Positions 11,363 to 23,596 of a DNA stretch of 64,000 nucleotides are shown here, one piece after another; the stretch's first letter is position 1, and each line of letters begins with the position of its first letter. Source of the stretch: Udeniomyces pyricola (Eukaryota; Basidiomycota; Tremellomycetes; Cystofilobasidiales; Mrakiaceae); contig BCIK01000004.1 in assembly GCA_039545295.1 (NCBI GenBank), forward strand, positions 435,389 to 499,388. Reading direction: 5' to 3'. Made by a program: the position numbers and the translations under genes. Below the pieces are notes generated by a model, which had not been told where the DNA came from, did no database searches, and saw nothing but the letters and a program-made list of their open reading frames with translations.

Positions 11363-14300
11363 ATGGATACTACGTTCCACACCCAACGCAAGGGTCCGCT
11401 CGATCCCAACGATGTGAGTGACTTCCGTGTGTCGCTCGACCAGGTCCAAGCTGGCGCAAACGAATTGACGTCTGACGCGACTTTCACCTTGATCTAATCA
11501 CTTTACCAACGATGTACCTTTCAGCCTCGCAACCGTGCGTTTTACTCTCACCTTGGACCGTCACATCTAGCCTTGTCCTCTCACCATCCCACGCCTGTTC
11601 CTGTGTGAAAATCCCCATCCTCTCATCTCTCCTCCAGGCGAATTCAAATCCGAGCATTATCTCAACTACATCCTGCTTCCCACCCTATCCTACCTCCTCA
11701 TCCTATCATTTCTCCTCCCCCTAACGCTCCGCCATTTCTTCCCCAACATCTTCTCCCTTCCCTCTTCCCTCTCGTTCATATCTGTGCGCCATCGGAAGTG
11801 GGCGTCTAAGAGGTGGATCATCCCTCTGGCTCCGAAGGGTACATGGGCTTGGGATTTGAGGGGGAACCGAGGCATGATATGGTGTTGGTTAATCGTGACG
11901 GCGTACGATGGCTTTTGTTGTTGGGTTGGGACGAAACCTTCAAATGATCCAGAGGTGTTTCACTTGCCTTGGACCAGAGTCGTCGCTAATCGGGCGGGTA
12001 ATCTGTGTTATGGTCAGTCTTGACATAAGAAGAGGGGCAAAGAACTTTTGTCGAGGAGGAGGGAAGAAGGGTTTGGTCGCATCACTTGGTGTTGATGCAA
12101 CTTGTCACTCATCGTATAAACGTTATGAATTTGTTGTGTGCAGCACATCTACCCATCGTTATGCTTCTTATCACTCGAGTCAACGCCATCTCTTGGTTAA
12201 CTGGAGTAAACTTGCAGGTGAGGGGACAGTGGATCACACCTTATCTTTTCCCTTTCAGTCATATCACCTAGCCTTGTTCGCATTTGCTAACGTGCCTTGA
12301 GGACGGCGTGACTTTCATGATATCACACTCAGGACCTTGTCTTTTTCCACAAATGGTTTGGTTACACCACATTCGCACTCGGCTTCGTTCACAGTCCGTA
12401 GAGATCTTTCGTTAGACGTATTGCCCCAGTCTCGACGAATCGAACGCTAACGATGATCCATGATTGAAACGACCACTGACATGCACCCGATGAGGGCCTT
12501 CGTACTTCCGCAGTCTTCATCTATGGTGTGCTCTTTACACTTAACCCCGCCAATCAGTTTTCTTACTTTTGGATTCACATCACCAGACCGTATTTCCAAT
12601 GGGGACTTGCAGCTGGTTCGTTTCCGTCCTTGTTTCAATCAAGCGTTCGCATACCTCGCTCTTTTATTTCATCGGGGCATCTGGGTTCGATCCTCACCTA
12701 CAAAACTAACATCACTCGCTTACGTTCCTGCCTTTCTTCAATCCCACGCTTTGAACAGCGGGCGCTTTTATCCTGCTCATTATGTTGAGCATACGATGGG
12801 TCAGAATTAAGCAGCATGAGCTCTTCATCTGCTCGCACGTGATATTTTCCGTCATCTTTTTCGTTTCGTGCTACTTTCACTGGTAAGGCCGATCCGATTC
12901 ATGGCGGCGGCTTCGGATGGAGACGACGATACAGATTTGACCGACGTTGACGATATTTTGGTTTTTTATCGCCTTGGCTTCTGTCTCGGTTGATTCATCA
13001 TATCCGATACATCGGTCTCGACCCATGAACGTATCATTAGGCGACCCCGATCCATCTTTCCCCTCTCTGCCTTTCTGATCCACCTCGCCTCTCGACTCCA
13101 CCGCTACCTCTCGCTCCTTCTCAACCATTACATCCACCCTTTCCTCTCTCCTCCCTCACGTTCGGTAGAAAGCCTTTCCGCCTTGACGCTGCCGCCTCCT
13201 GTGCTCGTCAGGCGAAGAGCCCTCGAGACGCACTATGACTTGGGAAGCTTTGAGGCTCGACTGGAGGTGTTGGATGAGCGATGTTTGAAGCTCGTCATCG
13301 AGGTACCGGATGCGTTGAGGTGGGGCGCCGGTCAGTTTGTGTACATCAGTTTCCCAAGGACGGGTGCTGGACGAGGAGAATGGTCAGTCTATCATTGGTT
13401 CTTTCCAAAGGTTATTCCCATCAAAGGGAGGTGAGAGAGTCGCTTTGTTGACGCTTACATTGCTTCCCAAAATTTTATGCATTTTTCCTTCGATACTGAC
13501 GGCGGGTGTCGTCATCTGCCCTTCCTGGGTCCTGGCTTGGTTTCGCGATGTCCCTTCTGTGTAGGCATCCATTCACAATCTCAAACCTTCCTGCCCCTCG
13601 TCTAGCTAGTGAAGTGCCTACAAACTCGACACCTGCAGTCGGGGCGTCTCCATCAACCGGGTCCGGCCCTTCTAGCCTGACCCATGACACGTTTCCTTCC
13701 TCCTCCAGCCCGTCTGAAATCTCTCCTCTACTCTCTCCTGCCTCGTCATTTCGATCTCTATGCCAGCTTGGTCAAGCATCCTCTTCTTCATCGGCATATC
13801 CCTCTACCTCCTCGACTACCATCGCTCCATCGACTGCATCACCTTTGTTGTCTGCTCCCGTTCGTTCTCAACACAAGAACGCCCCTCCGTCCATTATTAC
13901 CATCATTCTGACGCCACAGGATGGTCTGACCTCCAAACTCTACCACCTCTGTCTCAGTCATACGACGTCGACGCCGATCCGACGAAACTCTCGGATCGTT
14001 CCGTTGCTCCGGTTGCCGTGCTTGGTGGAAGGTCCGTATGGTATACCGTGTCAGTTGGAGGACGATCTCGAGACGCTCGTCATGGTCGCTGGGGGGACGG
14101 GTGTGGCGTACGTACGAGCGGTCTGGGAGGGCATCTTGAAGGATGGAGGGTGGGGGGAGTCCTTCCAAGTCCTTCCTCAAGATGACGTCAGCAGCGAACG
14201 CAAAAACATCACTATGGGAATCAACAAAGGAAAACACAGAGAACAAACAACTCAAACTCCTGGTGATATAGAGATTACTTCTTGTGACGATACAAACGTC

Positions 14301-15008
14301 CCTTCCTTCATCGACAACGATCCTCTCTCGCAACCTTCCATCTCCTCCTCTTCGTCCTCCCCCTCGATGCTTCCCAACCATCCGAGAAAGCAGAAGAAGA
14401 AACGAACCCTCATCATCATCTGGGTCGTTCGAGAGGAACACCATCTCAACTGGATCCCTCTCGCTTCCCTCCTCACCCAAACCCTCTCTCTCTCTTCTTT
14501 AAACTCCGAATTTACGTTCCAAGCCCATTTCCATTATACGTACACGAGGGATCCACAGACATGGTTGGATGCGTCTAGTTCGGATGTCGCTAGGGAACGG
14601 CATCCCGATGCGAACCTCTCTCAACCACCACTACTTCTTCCTCCTTCTTCTTCTTCTTCTTCTTCCTCCAACACCCCCACTCCTACTAAGACCGCAACAT
14701 CAGGTTATCGTCATTCCAAACTCTTCACCGAAGGAACCTCTTCGACCAACGACAACGACAACGATGCCGATGGAGATCGAACCGGAAGCATCCACGTCGA
14801 AACCGTCATGGGTCGTCCGAACCTCCCCCTTCTCATCTCCTCCGCTGCGCTCCGAACTCATACCGGTCGAGTCAAAGTCATCGTGTGTGGGCCTCGACCG
14901 TTGGTGGACTCGGTTGTGGACGCGGCGGTCGAAGCGATGGATCCGGAGAGGGTGAGGAGGGGCGATCGGGGTGGAGACGTGTCGGTCGAAGCTGAGTTGT
15001 TTGATTAA
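11363..15008 (+). CDS. Ferric-chelate reductase (FRE family), FRE-B
   Basis: Second ferric reductase, 860 residues from nine exons: 11363-11413, 11525-11534, 11638-12012, 12144-12217, 12333-12393, 12514-12615, 12759-12882, 13041-13382 and 13565-15008. Exon 2 has only 10 nt. Heme histidines are paired with 13-residue spacing (FFHKWFGY...FVH and CSHVIF...YFH). FAD-binding HPFTISN starts about residue 381, AGGTG nucleotide-binding motif about 552 and VCGPRPLV about 820. Long Ser/Pro/Thr-rich low-complexity insertions lie between HPFT and AGGTG and again before the C-terminal motif, making it longer than FRE-A and unlike it in the cytosolic half. It is tandem with FRE-A but divergent, so an old duplication or independent paralogue. 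Regulation by iron is likely from family knowledge. Confidence 0.92.
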
Positions 15009-15986
15009 AGTAAAGTAGGTAGAATCGCGCCTTTTTTTTATATTATTATTTTTATCTATTTATTCATTTTTTTAGAAAAAAGGGGAGGTAGGGGTGGGAG
15101 GTTCGTTGATGTTTTTATTGTTGTCAACCAATTCACGATCTTAGTTGATCCAGATCGAAGCTCAAAGACTCATTATACTCATTAGTACATCGCACACACG
15201 TCCGGATCGTCAAATGAACAGCGTACTATATACATGTATCTGCAGATAGTCTACCAAACGCATATATAGAGGGAGGTTCTCATGAGCGAGGAGGTACCGT
15301 CGACAGCTGTCATGACATTTTGGATGACCGATCGAGATTCGATGCGTTGCGACAACTAGCACTTGTACAGCTGGAATAGTTGATGATTGAACCGGTCATG
15401 ACGTATACGCTGAGTCAATACCAACGTCAGAGAATAACAAAGCAGGAAAGAGAACAAGACGATGGAGAGGAAAAGGGAGAAGGGAAAGGGATCACCTCTC
15501 CAGTACTTGAGAAAGACGTAGGATAGTAAAACAAAGAAAGAAACGAAAAGAGAAACAAGGACAAAAAGAAAATTCGAAATCGATCACCAACTAGCACTGA
15601 CAAAAAGGAGTTGAGAGAAAGGAAGAGAGAACCAAACTCAAAGGAAGGGAAAAAAAAAGGACGACCGCAGGATGTCGGAAAGAGAGTTAATGATTGGGTG
15701 TGTACAGCGACATCAATGAACTTGAGCAGAGGACGCAGATCCCGATCGATGGAAACAAAAGGAGATTCAACAGGAAAACAATCACATGAAAGGGGAAAAA
15801 GGAGGTAGATGACGATGCAAGATGGGAACGACTGGTAAATGGAGCGAAGTACCGAAAATCAAGAAAAGGACATAAAGCTCAAAGCAAGAAATCACAAAGA
15901 AGAAGAAGAAAAAACGATGAAGCAAAGGCCAAGGATTTCGCAAGACGGCCGAGCTCAGGGATAATTGATTGTCGTCCTCTTCAGAG
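15009..15986. other. Intergenic region between convergent genes
   Basis: AT-rich 3' flank, then a purine-rich (A/G) stretch from about 15450 to 15960 which is the antisense of pyrimidine-rich sequence downstream of the minus-strand orphan exon. No gene seen. Confidence 0.5.
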
Positions 15987-16097
15987 CTAAGGGGCGGCCT
16001 TGAGGAACCTGTGTCGACGAGCGAGCTTCAACATGAACATGAGAGCAGCGTAGTTCGCTCTCTCCCATGTCAGGTCAAATTCGAAGGGCAAGTGGGT
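15987..16097 (-). CDS. Orphan C-terminal coding exon (37 codons), start not found
   Basis: Read on the minus strand, 16097-15987 follows a good acceptor (CACAG) and encodes THLPFEFDLTWERANYAAL, then LMFMLKLARRHRF and a stop, which looks like real protein. Upstream, the segment ending at 16474 (frame with FVLSVVLVGLTRRYAGQLIQ, hydrophobic) ends in a donor and joins in phase, across a 376-nt intron that holds a GA/CT microsatellite (about 16146-16176). However, no ATG or acceptor lies upstream of that segment before the stop of the WW gene. Either the 5' exons are mis-assembled or unusual, or this is a remnant. Family not recognised. Confidence 0.3.
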   Translation of the reverse strand, partial: THLPFEFDLTWERANYAALMFMLKLARRHRFLKAAP

Positions 16098-16141
16098 CTG
16101 TGAGGAAGATGCTCCAGAACGAGAAGAGAGAAAGGAAGGAT

Positions 16142-16179
<38 letters not shown>

Positions 16180-16775
16180 CCGGGAAATGCGGGCGACAAA
16201 GACAGTTGGCGAAGCTGATGGGCCAAAGGTGGTGAATTTCCGGAGGACTAGAGCAGTTGAGAGCAGAAAGGGCGAGGGGTCGAGAGCAGGTCGAGACGAA
16301 AGCGGTCGTGGGTCAGGAGGCAACGCCGAGGGATGAACGGGAGATTGCGGCTGTGTAGTATCGGGGATCATATTGGATCGAGGCAGGGTGTCGAGGAGGT
16401 CTTGCAACGAAGCAAATAATGGTAGTGATGGGAAGTGAACGGTGAGAGTGAAAGTGCAAAACGAAGGATGTACCTGGATGAGTTGACCAGCATACCGTCG
16501 AGTCAAGCCGACGAGAACGACGGATAGGACGAAGGTTCGAATGTGAAGGGGTGTGGAGAAAATGACAGAGATTACAAGCAGGCGAGAAATAGATTACCGA
16601 ATCGAAGAAGCGAATTTGTAAATGATATAGGGTGCTTGGAAGTCACTAGGGAGGGCCGGTCAAAAAGCTAGAGGAGGGCAAGGGAGAAGCGCGGGAGGGG
16701 GGGGGGGGGGGGGGCTGAGGGGCTAGCGCGAAAAGGAATGTCCACCTCGAGGGAGAAACAGGGACGACTTGTTGA

Positions 16776-19116
16776 TTAAGCTGGGAAAGTCCAGCTTGCT
16801 TCGCCCGAGCTCGGATGCCAGAAAAAAATGGCTCCATTCGTTCGGGAGTAGCGCGTCGTCCATCCTTCGGGCAAGGTTTGAGGAAAAGGAGGTAGCGGCG
16901 GAGACTCCGAGATCCGTCTAGATGCATGCGGGAGCAAAGATGCTGGCGGAATCGAGAGGGAATCGTCGTCCGTGTGTTGGGATAGGGCGATATCAACAGC
17001 AGTGGAGTGTAAAAAGGGGGGGTCGGGAGCGTTCGATGACGGTGACGTTGTTGATAAGATCGGTGACAACAACGAAGGGACGTTGAAGGCGTGACTGGAC
17101 GGCATGTCGACCCAGGGATTTAAATACCCGGCGTGATAGGAATCATCCATCTCAACCTCGATAGGTCGAGGTCGAGAGGAAGAAGAGGACCGCGAGAGCA
17201 TTTCTAGGGCATCGGCTCCAGTCGCGGGGACAGCCTGTGCTTTGACCGGAGCCTGAGGTATCGAGACAGCGAAAAGGGGTGCGGTTTCGACTGGGTCTGG
17301 AGGTTCCAGAAAAGATGAAGGAGCATCCGGTACGATTGGTGGAATCAATGCGTTTGAGAGAGATGGTGATAGAGGCGGAATGATTGGAACAACGTCTGAG
17401 TCGGCAAATGGCTGGCGATCGATCGGAGGCTTGGAAAGTGGGACTGGAATGAGTGTTTCGAGATACGGGAGGAGATCCGCAGGTTTTTCCTCGATTGGAA
17501 GGAGTTTGCTTGCTGGCAGGAGATCGATTTTGGACACAGAAGCCGGCTCTTGCTTCGGAGACGCCGGCCTGAGCTCAGGCGATGGAGAAGGTTCGAGCTT
17601 GACGACGACTTCCAGCTCCTCGGCTTCCTCCGGCGACATGAGAGGTGGCAGTTCGGTCGGCTTTCGGCGCAGTTTCTTGGGCAAGGAAGGTTTCTGAGGG
17701 AGTGCTTCGCGAGTGAAAGCTTTGATGGGAGTGGAATCGGGACCGGGGGCCGGTTGGGAAGTGGAGGCTGGATTGTTCGGCAGCGGAGAAAAGGCCAGTC
17801 GGGCTGCCAGGCTTCGTGGAGGTTCACGAGAGGCGAAAGGTGCTTTGCCATTGCTAGGCTGGCGCTGAGCCCGCACATTCGAAGAGGGTCCTGTGGGTGG
17901 GGATTTGCGAGCCAGGGCGGGAGAGGGTCCAGAATGCGCAGGGGATCGGCAGGGGGGCGACCGAGATGAGTGAGTGGACGATACGGGCGAGGCTGGGTTG
18001 GTCGTCATGCGAAGGGCAAGAACGGATGATGGAATTTCCTGGGTAACATGATAAGGCCGCGGAGGAAGACCAAGTCGATCTTCGAGAGAGGAGGGAAAAA
18101 TGCGCGAAAGCAGAGGATTTGAGGTCGGGATCGAGGTAAAACTGGGAGAGTCTCGCGGTAGAGGAGACGCTGTCGGGGGGGAGGACTGGGTGGAAGATGA
18201 GGAAAGACCGGGGTCGACGAACTGAGCAGACTGAGTACGAGCCAGAAGCGAGGTAGCAGAGCGGGGTGCCGGACTTGGATTTTGAGGCGAAGGGGGACTT
18301 GTCCGAAACGATAGCCGGTCTGGCAGGCGGACGAGATAGGTCGGCGCAGCGGGTCCACCTGAGACAACTTCCGAGGAGTTCTTTGGTTCTTGAAGCCCCT
18401 CTTGGGGAGCCTTGGATTGGACTTGCGCGACCGGTGGAGATTCTGCAGTAGACGCGTCTTTGGCGAGTGCCATCCGCTTGGCCAGCGTAGGCACGGGCTC
18501 ATCGAGCCTCGCTTTCTTGACGGCTCCGCGTACATTTCTGTCGTCATTGGATTGGGACCTTTCGCGAGCTCGGATGGGTGGCGAGTCTCGTCTGGTGGGA
18601 ACGACGCGTTCGGTGAGAGGACGGCGATCCCCGGGCGTATAGGAAGATCTGAGAGGGCTAGGGGATCTCTCTGCGCGGTAGTACCTATCGAAGGAGGGCA
18701 CGGGAGACCTGTCGGATCTGGAGAATCGTCTGCTTTCTGGAGGTTGTATGGACGAGAAAAGGTTTTTGAAGGATGAACAGCACAAGAGACGACAACGATA
18801 AAGAGGACACCAGGAACACGCCAAAAGGGTCAGGTATCAGTGAAATCTAGCGTAACAGGCACGACACATGAACAAGCCGAGGAGGCAAGTCCTGCTCACC
18901 ATAGCGGTCGTTGTCTCTTCTCCGTCGATCATCCTCTCTTGCCCTCCAGGTACCACTCTTAGTCCTGAGTGGAACATAGGCATACTCGTCGGGAGGCGGT
19001 CTCCAGGTCGAGGCTGTATGCGACAACTCAGGCCAGCTACTGTACCTGTGGTCGTGGTGTCGCTGGCGACCTGCAGATGTTTCGCTGTTGGGAGAAGAAG
19101 AATTGTTTCTGGCCAT
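16776..19116 (-). CDS. Ser/Pro-rich protein with C-terminal WW domain
   Basis: Two exons, 19116-18900 and 18736-16776, encode 725 residues. The N-terminal 150 residues are Arg/Ser/Asp/Tyr-rich (RRFSRSDRSPVPSFDRYYR), like SR-type RNA-processing proteins. A long Ser/Pro low-complexity middle follows. The last 33 residues form one WW domain: LPEGWTTRYS opens it, an aromatic pair IFFW sits in the centre and SW..P closes it; WW domains bind proline-rich peptides. The stop directly after the domain fits the usual WW end. The combination of RS-like N-terminus and a WW domain suggests a nuclear, splicing- or transcription-linked adaptor, but this is inference. Transcribed toward the orphan exon at 15987 and divergently from the gene at 19765. 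Confidence 0.8.
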
Positions 19117-19764
19117 CGTCGAGGGCCCAGTATAGGAGGAGGAAGAGTCGAGATGATGCAGCTTGAGCGTTGAGTGTGTGTAGAGGTTATTGAATGAGCA
19201 CGGTGTAAGGAGTACTATGACTATCACTCTGGAAATGAGCAGCGCGGAATCTCCCGGGCTTATTTCTTCCTTTTTTACGTGCAGCGCTCAATCTCAAGAT
19301 CTCTCAGAGACACCTCGACGAGAAATAAGCTCTAGTGGCGAAGAGACTGCCGGCTCATGCCGAAGTTGAACGAAACCATCAACTCATCGCAGCATCCACA
19401 TATCCACACCGGCCGTACTTATGACGTGCATGATGTACACACACTATCATTCATATTCCATTCAATTGATCTCTTCCATGACTGCAACATGATTGACCGT
19501 GACGGATGCAAGGCAGACACTAGACACGGCCGGGCACGCCGTACTATTTATTAGCTGCGCCCATTAGGCATGCAGAATCGAAGGGAAGGGAAGGTGACAC
19601 CAGCTTGCACCGGCTCCTGCGCCCTTCTCTTTTCTTGCTTCTCTTCCTTTCCGGTCCCTTCACAAACCACACCACTGCCACCGGTTCCTACCTCACCTCA
19701 CACCACCATCTCCCCCTGTCATTCATCCTTTGTTGCTGTTCATCTTTCCTCCGCGTACCGCGCC
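19117..19764. promoter_or_regulatory. Divergent promoter region between WW gene and GT gene
   Basis: About 650 bases shared by two divergent genes. No specific regulatory motif is convincing. An in-frame ATG at 19570 upstream of the glycosyltransferase start would add a hydrophobic, low-complexity extension, so it was not used. Confidence 0.4.
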
Positions 19765-22222
19765 ATGTCCTTCCTGACTCATATCCGAGCCAACTCGAGA
19801 GCCGCCCTCGGCTTCGATGGGCAGTCTGCTCTGAGACACCGCCGTCTGCGAGGCTCCAAACAGGTCATCATCGCAAGCTGCTCGCTCTTTCTCCTCGTCT
19901 TTCTCACCGGCCTCTACCTCGCCGCGCCCATCGACTCGACCTCGATTCTCCCGTTCGTGACTGGTCATTTTAGAACGACGCCTTCGGCAACTGACGTTCT
20001 ATCGCCCAGTGCAGCCGTGCTCCGAGGTCACTACAATTCGACGGGCAAGCTCGACCTTCAATGTACGCCTCCGCAGTCGCTCCTGTGTCGTCACCTCATT
20101 CCACCTGATTCATCCCTGAGCACCAGCTGATATGCCCTCACGCCTCCTTCAGCTCGTCTCGTTGAAGGCAAATTCTATCTGACGTCAGCTGTTCTAGCGG
20201 GCTGGACGAACCAGGTCTGTCCTTGGTCCACTGCCCTCGTCTGAATTTGCCTTTGAGCATTATCACTGCAGGGTGACTGACAGTTTAGATGCTGTGGTGC
20301 TTCGTGTCTCTCACATCCCTCATCACCTGCAGGTCATGTCGATTGCCCACAGTAAGGCCCACCCTCTCCGACTAACCTGGCGATCATGTCGACCTAATGA
20401 TACCGCACAGACTGACAATGATGCCATGCCTTTCCATTCTTTCAGTCCTCGAGCTCGCCATCGTGTCGAATCGAATCCCGATTCTTCCCAGTTTCTTCCC
20501 ACATTCATCTCAATTGGGATATCCAGATGGTGGTCCCCTTCGACTCGAGTGGGTTTGAGCTTCATTCTCATAAACGTCTCTGCGTGCCATGCCCGCAATT
20601 TTGTACTCCTCGATTAACTGCCCAATCTTGGTCCATCCAGCCATTCCATTCCCTACCTACCGGTATCCAAGGTGTTTGATCTCCCGTTCCTATTCTCAGC
20701 ACTCTCTGTGCCAGACGCGTATGGACACCCTGGACTTGAAGGCATCGTCGAGTGGAATGAAATCCTTGACTCTGGAGAGGGGTGGGAAGACGACCGAAGG
20801 ATCAACGATCGCGTCCGAATCGGCTGTTGGACCGCTTGGAAGGAGCATGACTATGTCCATACCATACCTCAAGGTCTTCGCAGGCTTGGCCTAGGTACGT
20901 TGAACCTGTCTTGTATCTTGATGACTTGACGTTCCGTTGCTAACCTTCCCTTAAATCTTTCTTGCTCATACAGAGCCCGACTATACGTCGCTTCCGGCGG
21001 CCGCAAAAGACTTCACCCTGATTCCCTCGCACATCAACCTTCCCTCCATCGAACCTTACCTCATTCCAGGATCGACGACTGATGGTCTTGCTGCTACATA
21101 CTTTCAGGAGCTGAACAGCACGGGCAAGATACTTCCCGATGAAGCCCTTCCTCTTTCATGCATCGACACGACGTACTACATGAACATTCAGCCAGGTATG
21201 CTGCCGTCTGGTCGTGGATTGTGCCTTGAAAATGCATCAGGACTAACTGCTCATCTGGTCACACCTTTTAGGACAATGGATCGGAACTGTCTGGACCCAG
21301 CGGATCTCGGTTCCAGGCGAAGCTCCTGCGCCATGGAACGTCGCCAAGCATATGCGATGGGAGAGCAAGCTGCTATCACGAGGTTTAGATGTCGCTCGGG
21401 AGATCTTTGATGTGCCTGCTGGAGAGGTCATCCCTGGATTTGTGTCGGTCCATATGCGACATGGTCAGTCTGCTTTCTGCCTCTGTATCATTTGACTCGA
21501 AGACAACGCTGATAAGCCTCACTCCTTTCTTTCTCATGCATGTAGGCGACTTTCTCACCCTCTCGTGTCCGTTCCGAAAGCTCGACGAACCTCTCGATCC
21601 TAGGGGTCATTCGCCGTACGACAGGGAGAAGTGTCTACCACTTTCAATGTATTCTCACGCCGTTGATCAAGCCCTCGAGCAGCTCGCCCTTACAACCACA
21701 GTTCCAGAAACCACAGATATCTATCCGTTCGACACCTCGAGCCCGCCAAAGAACGTTCTTATTACGACAGACTCGATCGATCCCGACATCCTTGCCGCCA
21801 TTCATGCCAAGGGATGGAAGATTGTTCCCCAAGAACTTTCGGACCGCCTTCGGAGGGAGGATGGGGACTGGATGCCGACCCTCATCGACATTGTCCTCTT
21901 GAGTTTCGGAAGGGCTTTCGTAGGCACAGCGGGTTCGACTTGTGAGTTGATTTGAACGATTCTCCTCGCGTGGAAAGATGTCTGGCACGCGCACCCTGAG
22001 CTGACATTGCTCCGGCTGATCTGGTCGTTTCAGTGTCTACCGTAAACGGTCTACGTGTTGAGGTAAGTTGCGCTGGACTCTGAATTGACGGGTGAATATC
22101 GCTGGAAAGTTGGAGCTGACGCACGCGTGTGTCTTTTCCATCGGATGTGTGTGATCTTGATTTAGGATTGGAACCTTGGTCCGCCCTCGTCATATATCAA
22201 CTGGTTTTCTCCCACCGCATGA
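19765..22222 (+). CDS. Type II membrane O-fucosyltransferase-like protein
   Basis: Ten exons (19765-20062, 20153-20214, 20333-20351, 20446-20552, 20672-20894, 20974-21195, 21272-21463, 21546-21941, 22034-22062, 22166-22222) give 534 residues. One transmembrane anchor at about residues 36-55 follows a short basic cytosolic tail, the layout of Golgi glycosyltransferases. The lumenal part contains LAIVSNRIPILP, VFDLPFL, VSVHMRHGDF (about 369-378), LITTDSID and VGTAGSTLSTVNGLRVEDW. HxRxGDF with a late S/T-rich donor-site motif is characteristic of GDP-fucose-dependent O-fucosyltransferase-like GT-B enzymes in basidiomycetes. Donor and acceptor are not known; fucosyl transfer is inferred from fold family. 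The acceptor of exon 5 (AAG) is weak but fixed by the protein match. Confidence 0.85.
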
Positions 22223-23596
22223 GTGGCCCGGAACTCAAGCCATCTCATGATTTGCCACGATTTTTCTTGCTTGTCTCTCTTTCCTGTTGTTCATCTTGGC
22301 TGTGTGCTTGTGTACTACCGCAACCTTCTTTTTTTATACTAGTTTCGACACACGACACGTTCTCATCTTACTGTACACTCATTCACTTGCTGCTCCTTAC
22401 CTTACATACCCTTGATGCATCCACCCTAGCCCTCAACTACCTTTCTCCCAACCCATAGTATATACCCAATCAACATTTGACGATTTTTGCATTTTCACGA
22501 TGATCTCAGCTTGATTAGATGTCTCGTTGCCCTTTTATCTGTTTGCACATGACTCCGTCTGGATTCAACCCCTGAAGACCTCTCTGTTCTCGTCTGTTTA
22601 CATCGATACCCTCGAGGGACGGAAGAGATCCGGACATCGATTTGGGTAAGCTGTCCTTTCATGTGCTCCTGGGCTTGACGGTCGCCCAGTTGTACTGATC
22701 AGCTAAGAGTACGACGCATTGTTTCTCCCCTTGTACCCCAGCACGTTTCAGAATCATTCACTCCAGCTTCAGTTCAGCTCAGCTCAGTTCTTCAGCGAGG
22801 TTTGGGCAGGTACTTTTTTTTTCAAGGTAGAATACTCGGCAGCTTCAGAGACCGATGTGACTGTGTATATGTATATATCATGTCCTTTTTTTTTTGATCT
22901 CCAGAACCCAAAGGATCAGCGCCGGTTCTCAAAACGCTTTCTGCCGGAACGGCTAGTGCAGGTTGAACGTTGATAGGCCCTTGCTTGCGGGTGATCGATC
23001 TTCTGCGACAAGTCTGGTGAATGAGCTTCGAGACGATGGAAGGTGTATGTGGGGCGTTGGTCGTAGGCGGCCTTTTCGTGATGGGGCTGAAGGAGTAGGA
23101 AACAATCCTTTTGAGAGCCTGCAGTGATTGGTGAGAATAGGCAAGCAGGACGTCGCGAAGCGTTGGCGGAGGGGGTTAGGAAGAGCGCGGCTGGTTTGGT
23201 CGGCATGATGTGTATGGATGTCAATGTCGAGAACGGCTCAGGACCTGTCTGAATCAGCCAAAGGGACGCGATCAGGAGAGGCGATGGGCCGCATGCTTGA
23301 GACAGGCTGAAATAGATGTTGGCCTGACAATGATTTCACGAGTTATCATATACCAAGATGTATCTCCAATCTCTCCGATCGACGATCTCTCCCTCTCAAT
23401 CTGCGCTCTCTGGCCTTTTGCGGTTTCCCTCGACGGCTCGTCCTGCCATCCGCCGGATCCGCCTCGTCATGCACGTCATATTCCATGCTTTCCACGTCCA
23501 TATCCGCCTTGCATCGGAGTGCAACGTTGTCTTCATCCCAGCCACCGTCTGCCCTTTGGCGCGCCATGCAGCCTCAAACCTCCTCGCACCCCTCTT
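22223..23596. other. Intergenic region, nothing supported
   Basis: T-rich 3' flank with a few TATA-like stretches, then the promoter of the small gene at 23597. The frame that continues into that gene is open back to about 23210 with in-frame ATGs, so its N-terminus could be longer than annotated. Confidence 0.4.

Noticed and set aside
19570..19764. Upstream in-frame ATG for the O-fucosyltransferase-like gene
   Set aside because: It would place a second hydrophobic, Ser/Pro-rich stretch before the short basic tail expected of a type II membrane protein; 19765 gives the usual layout.
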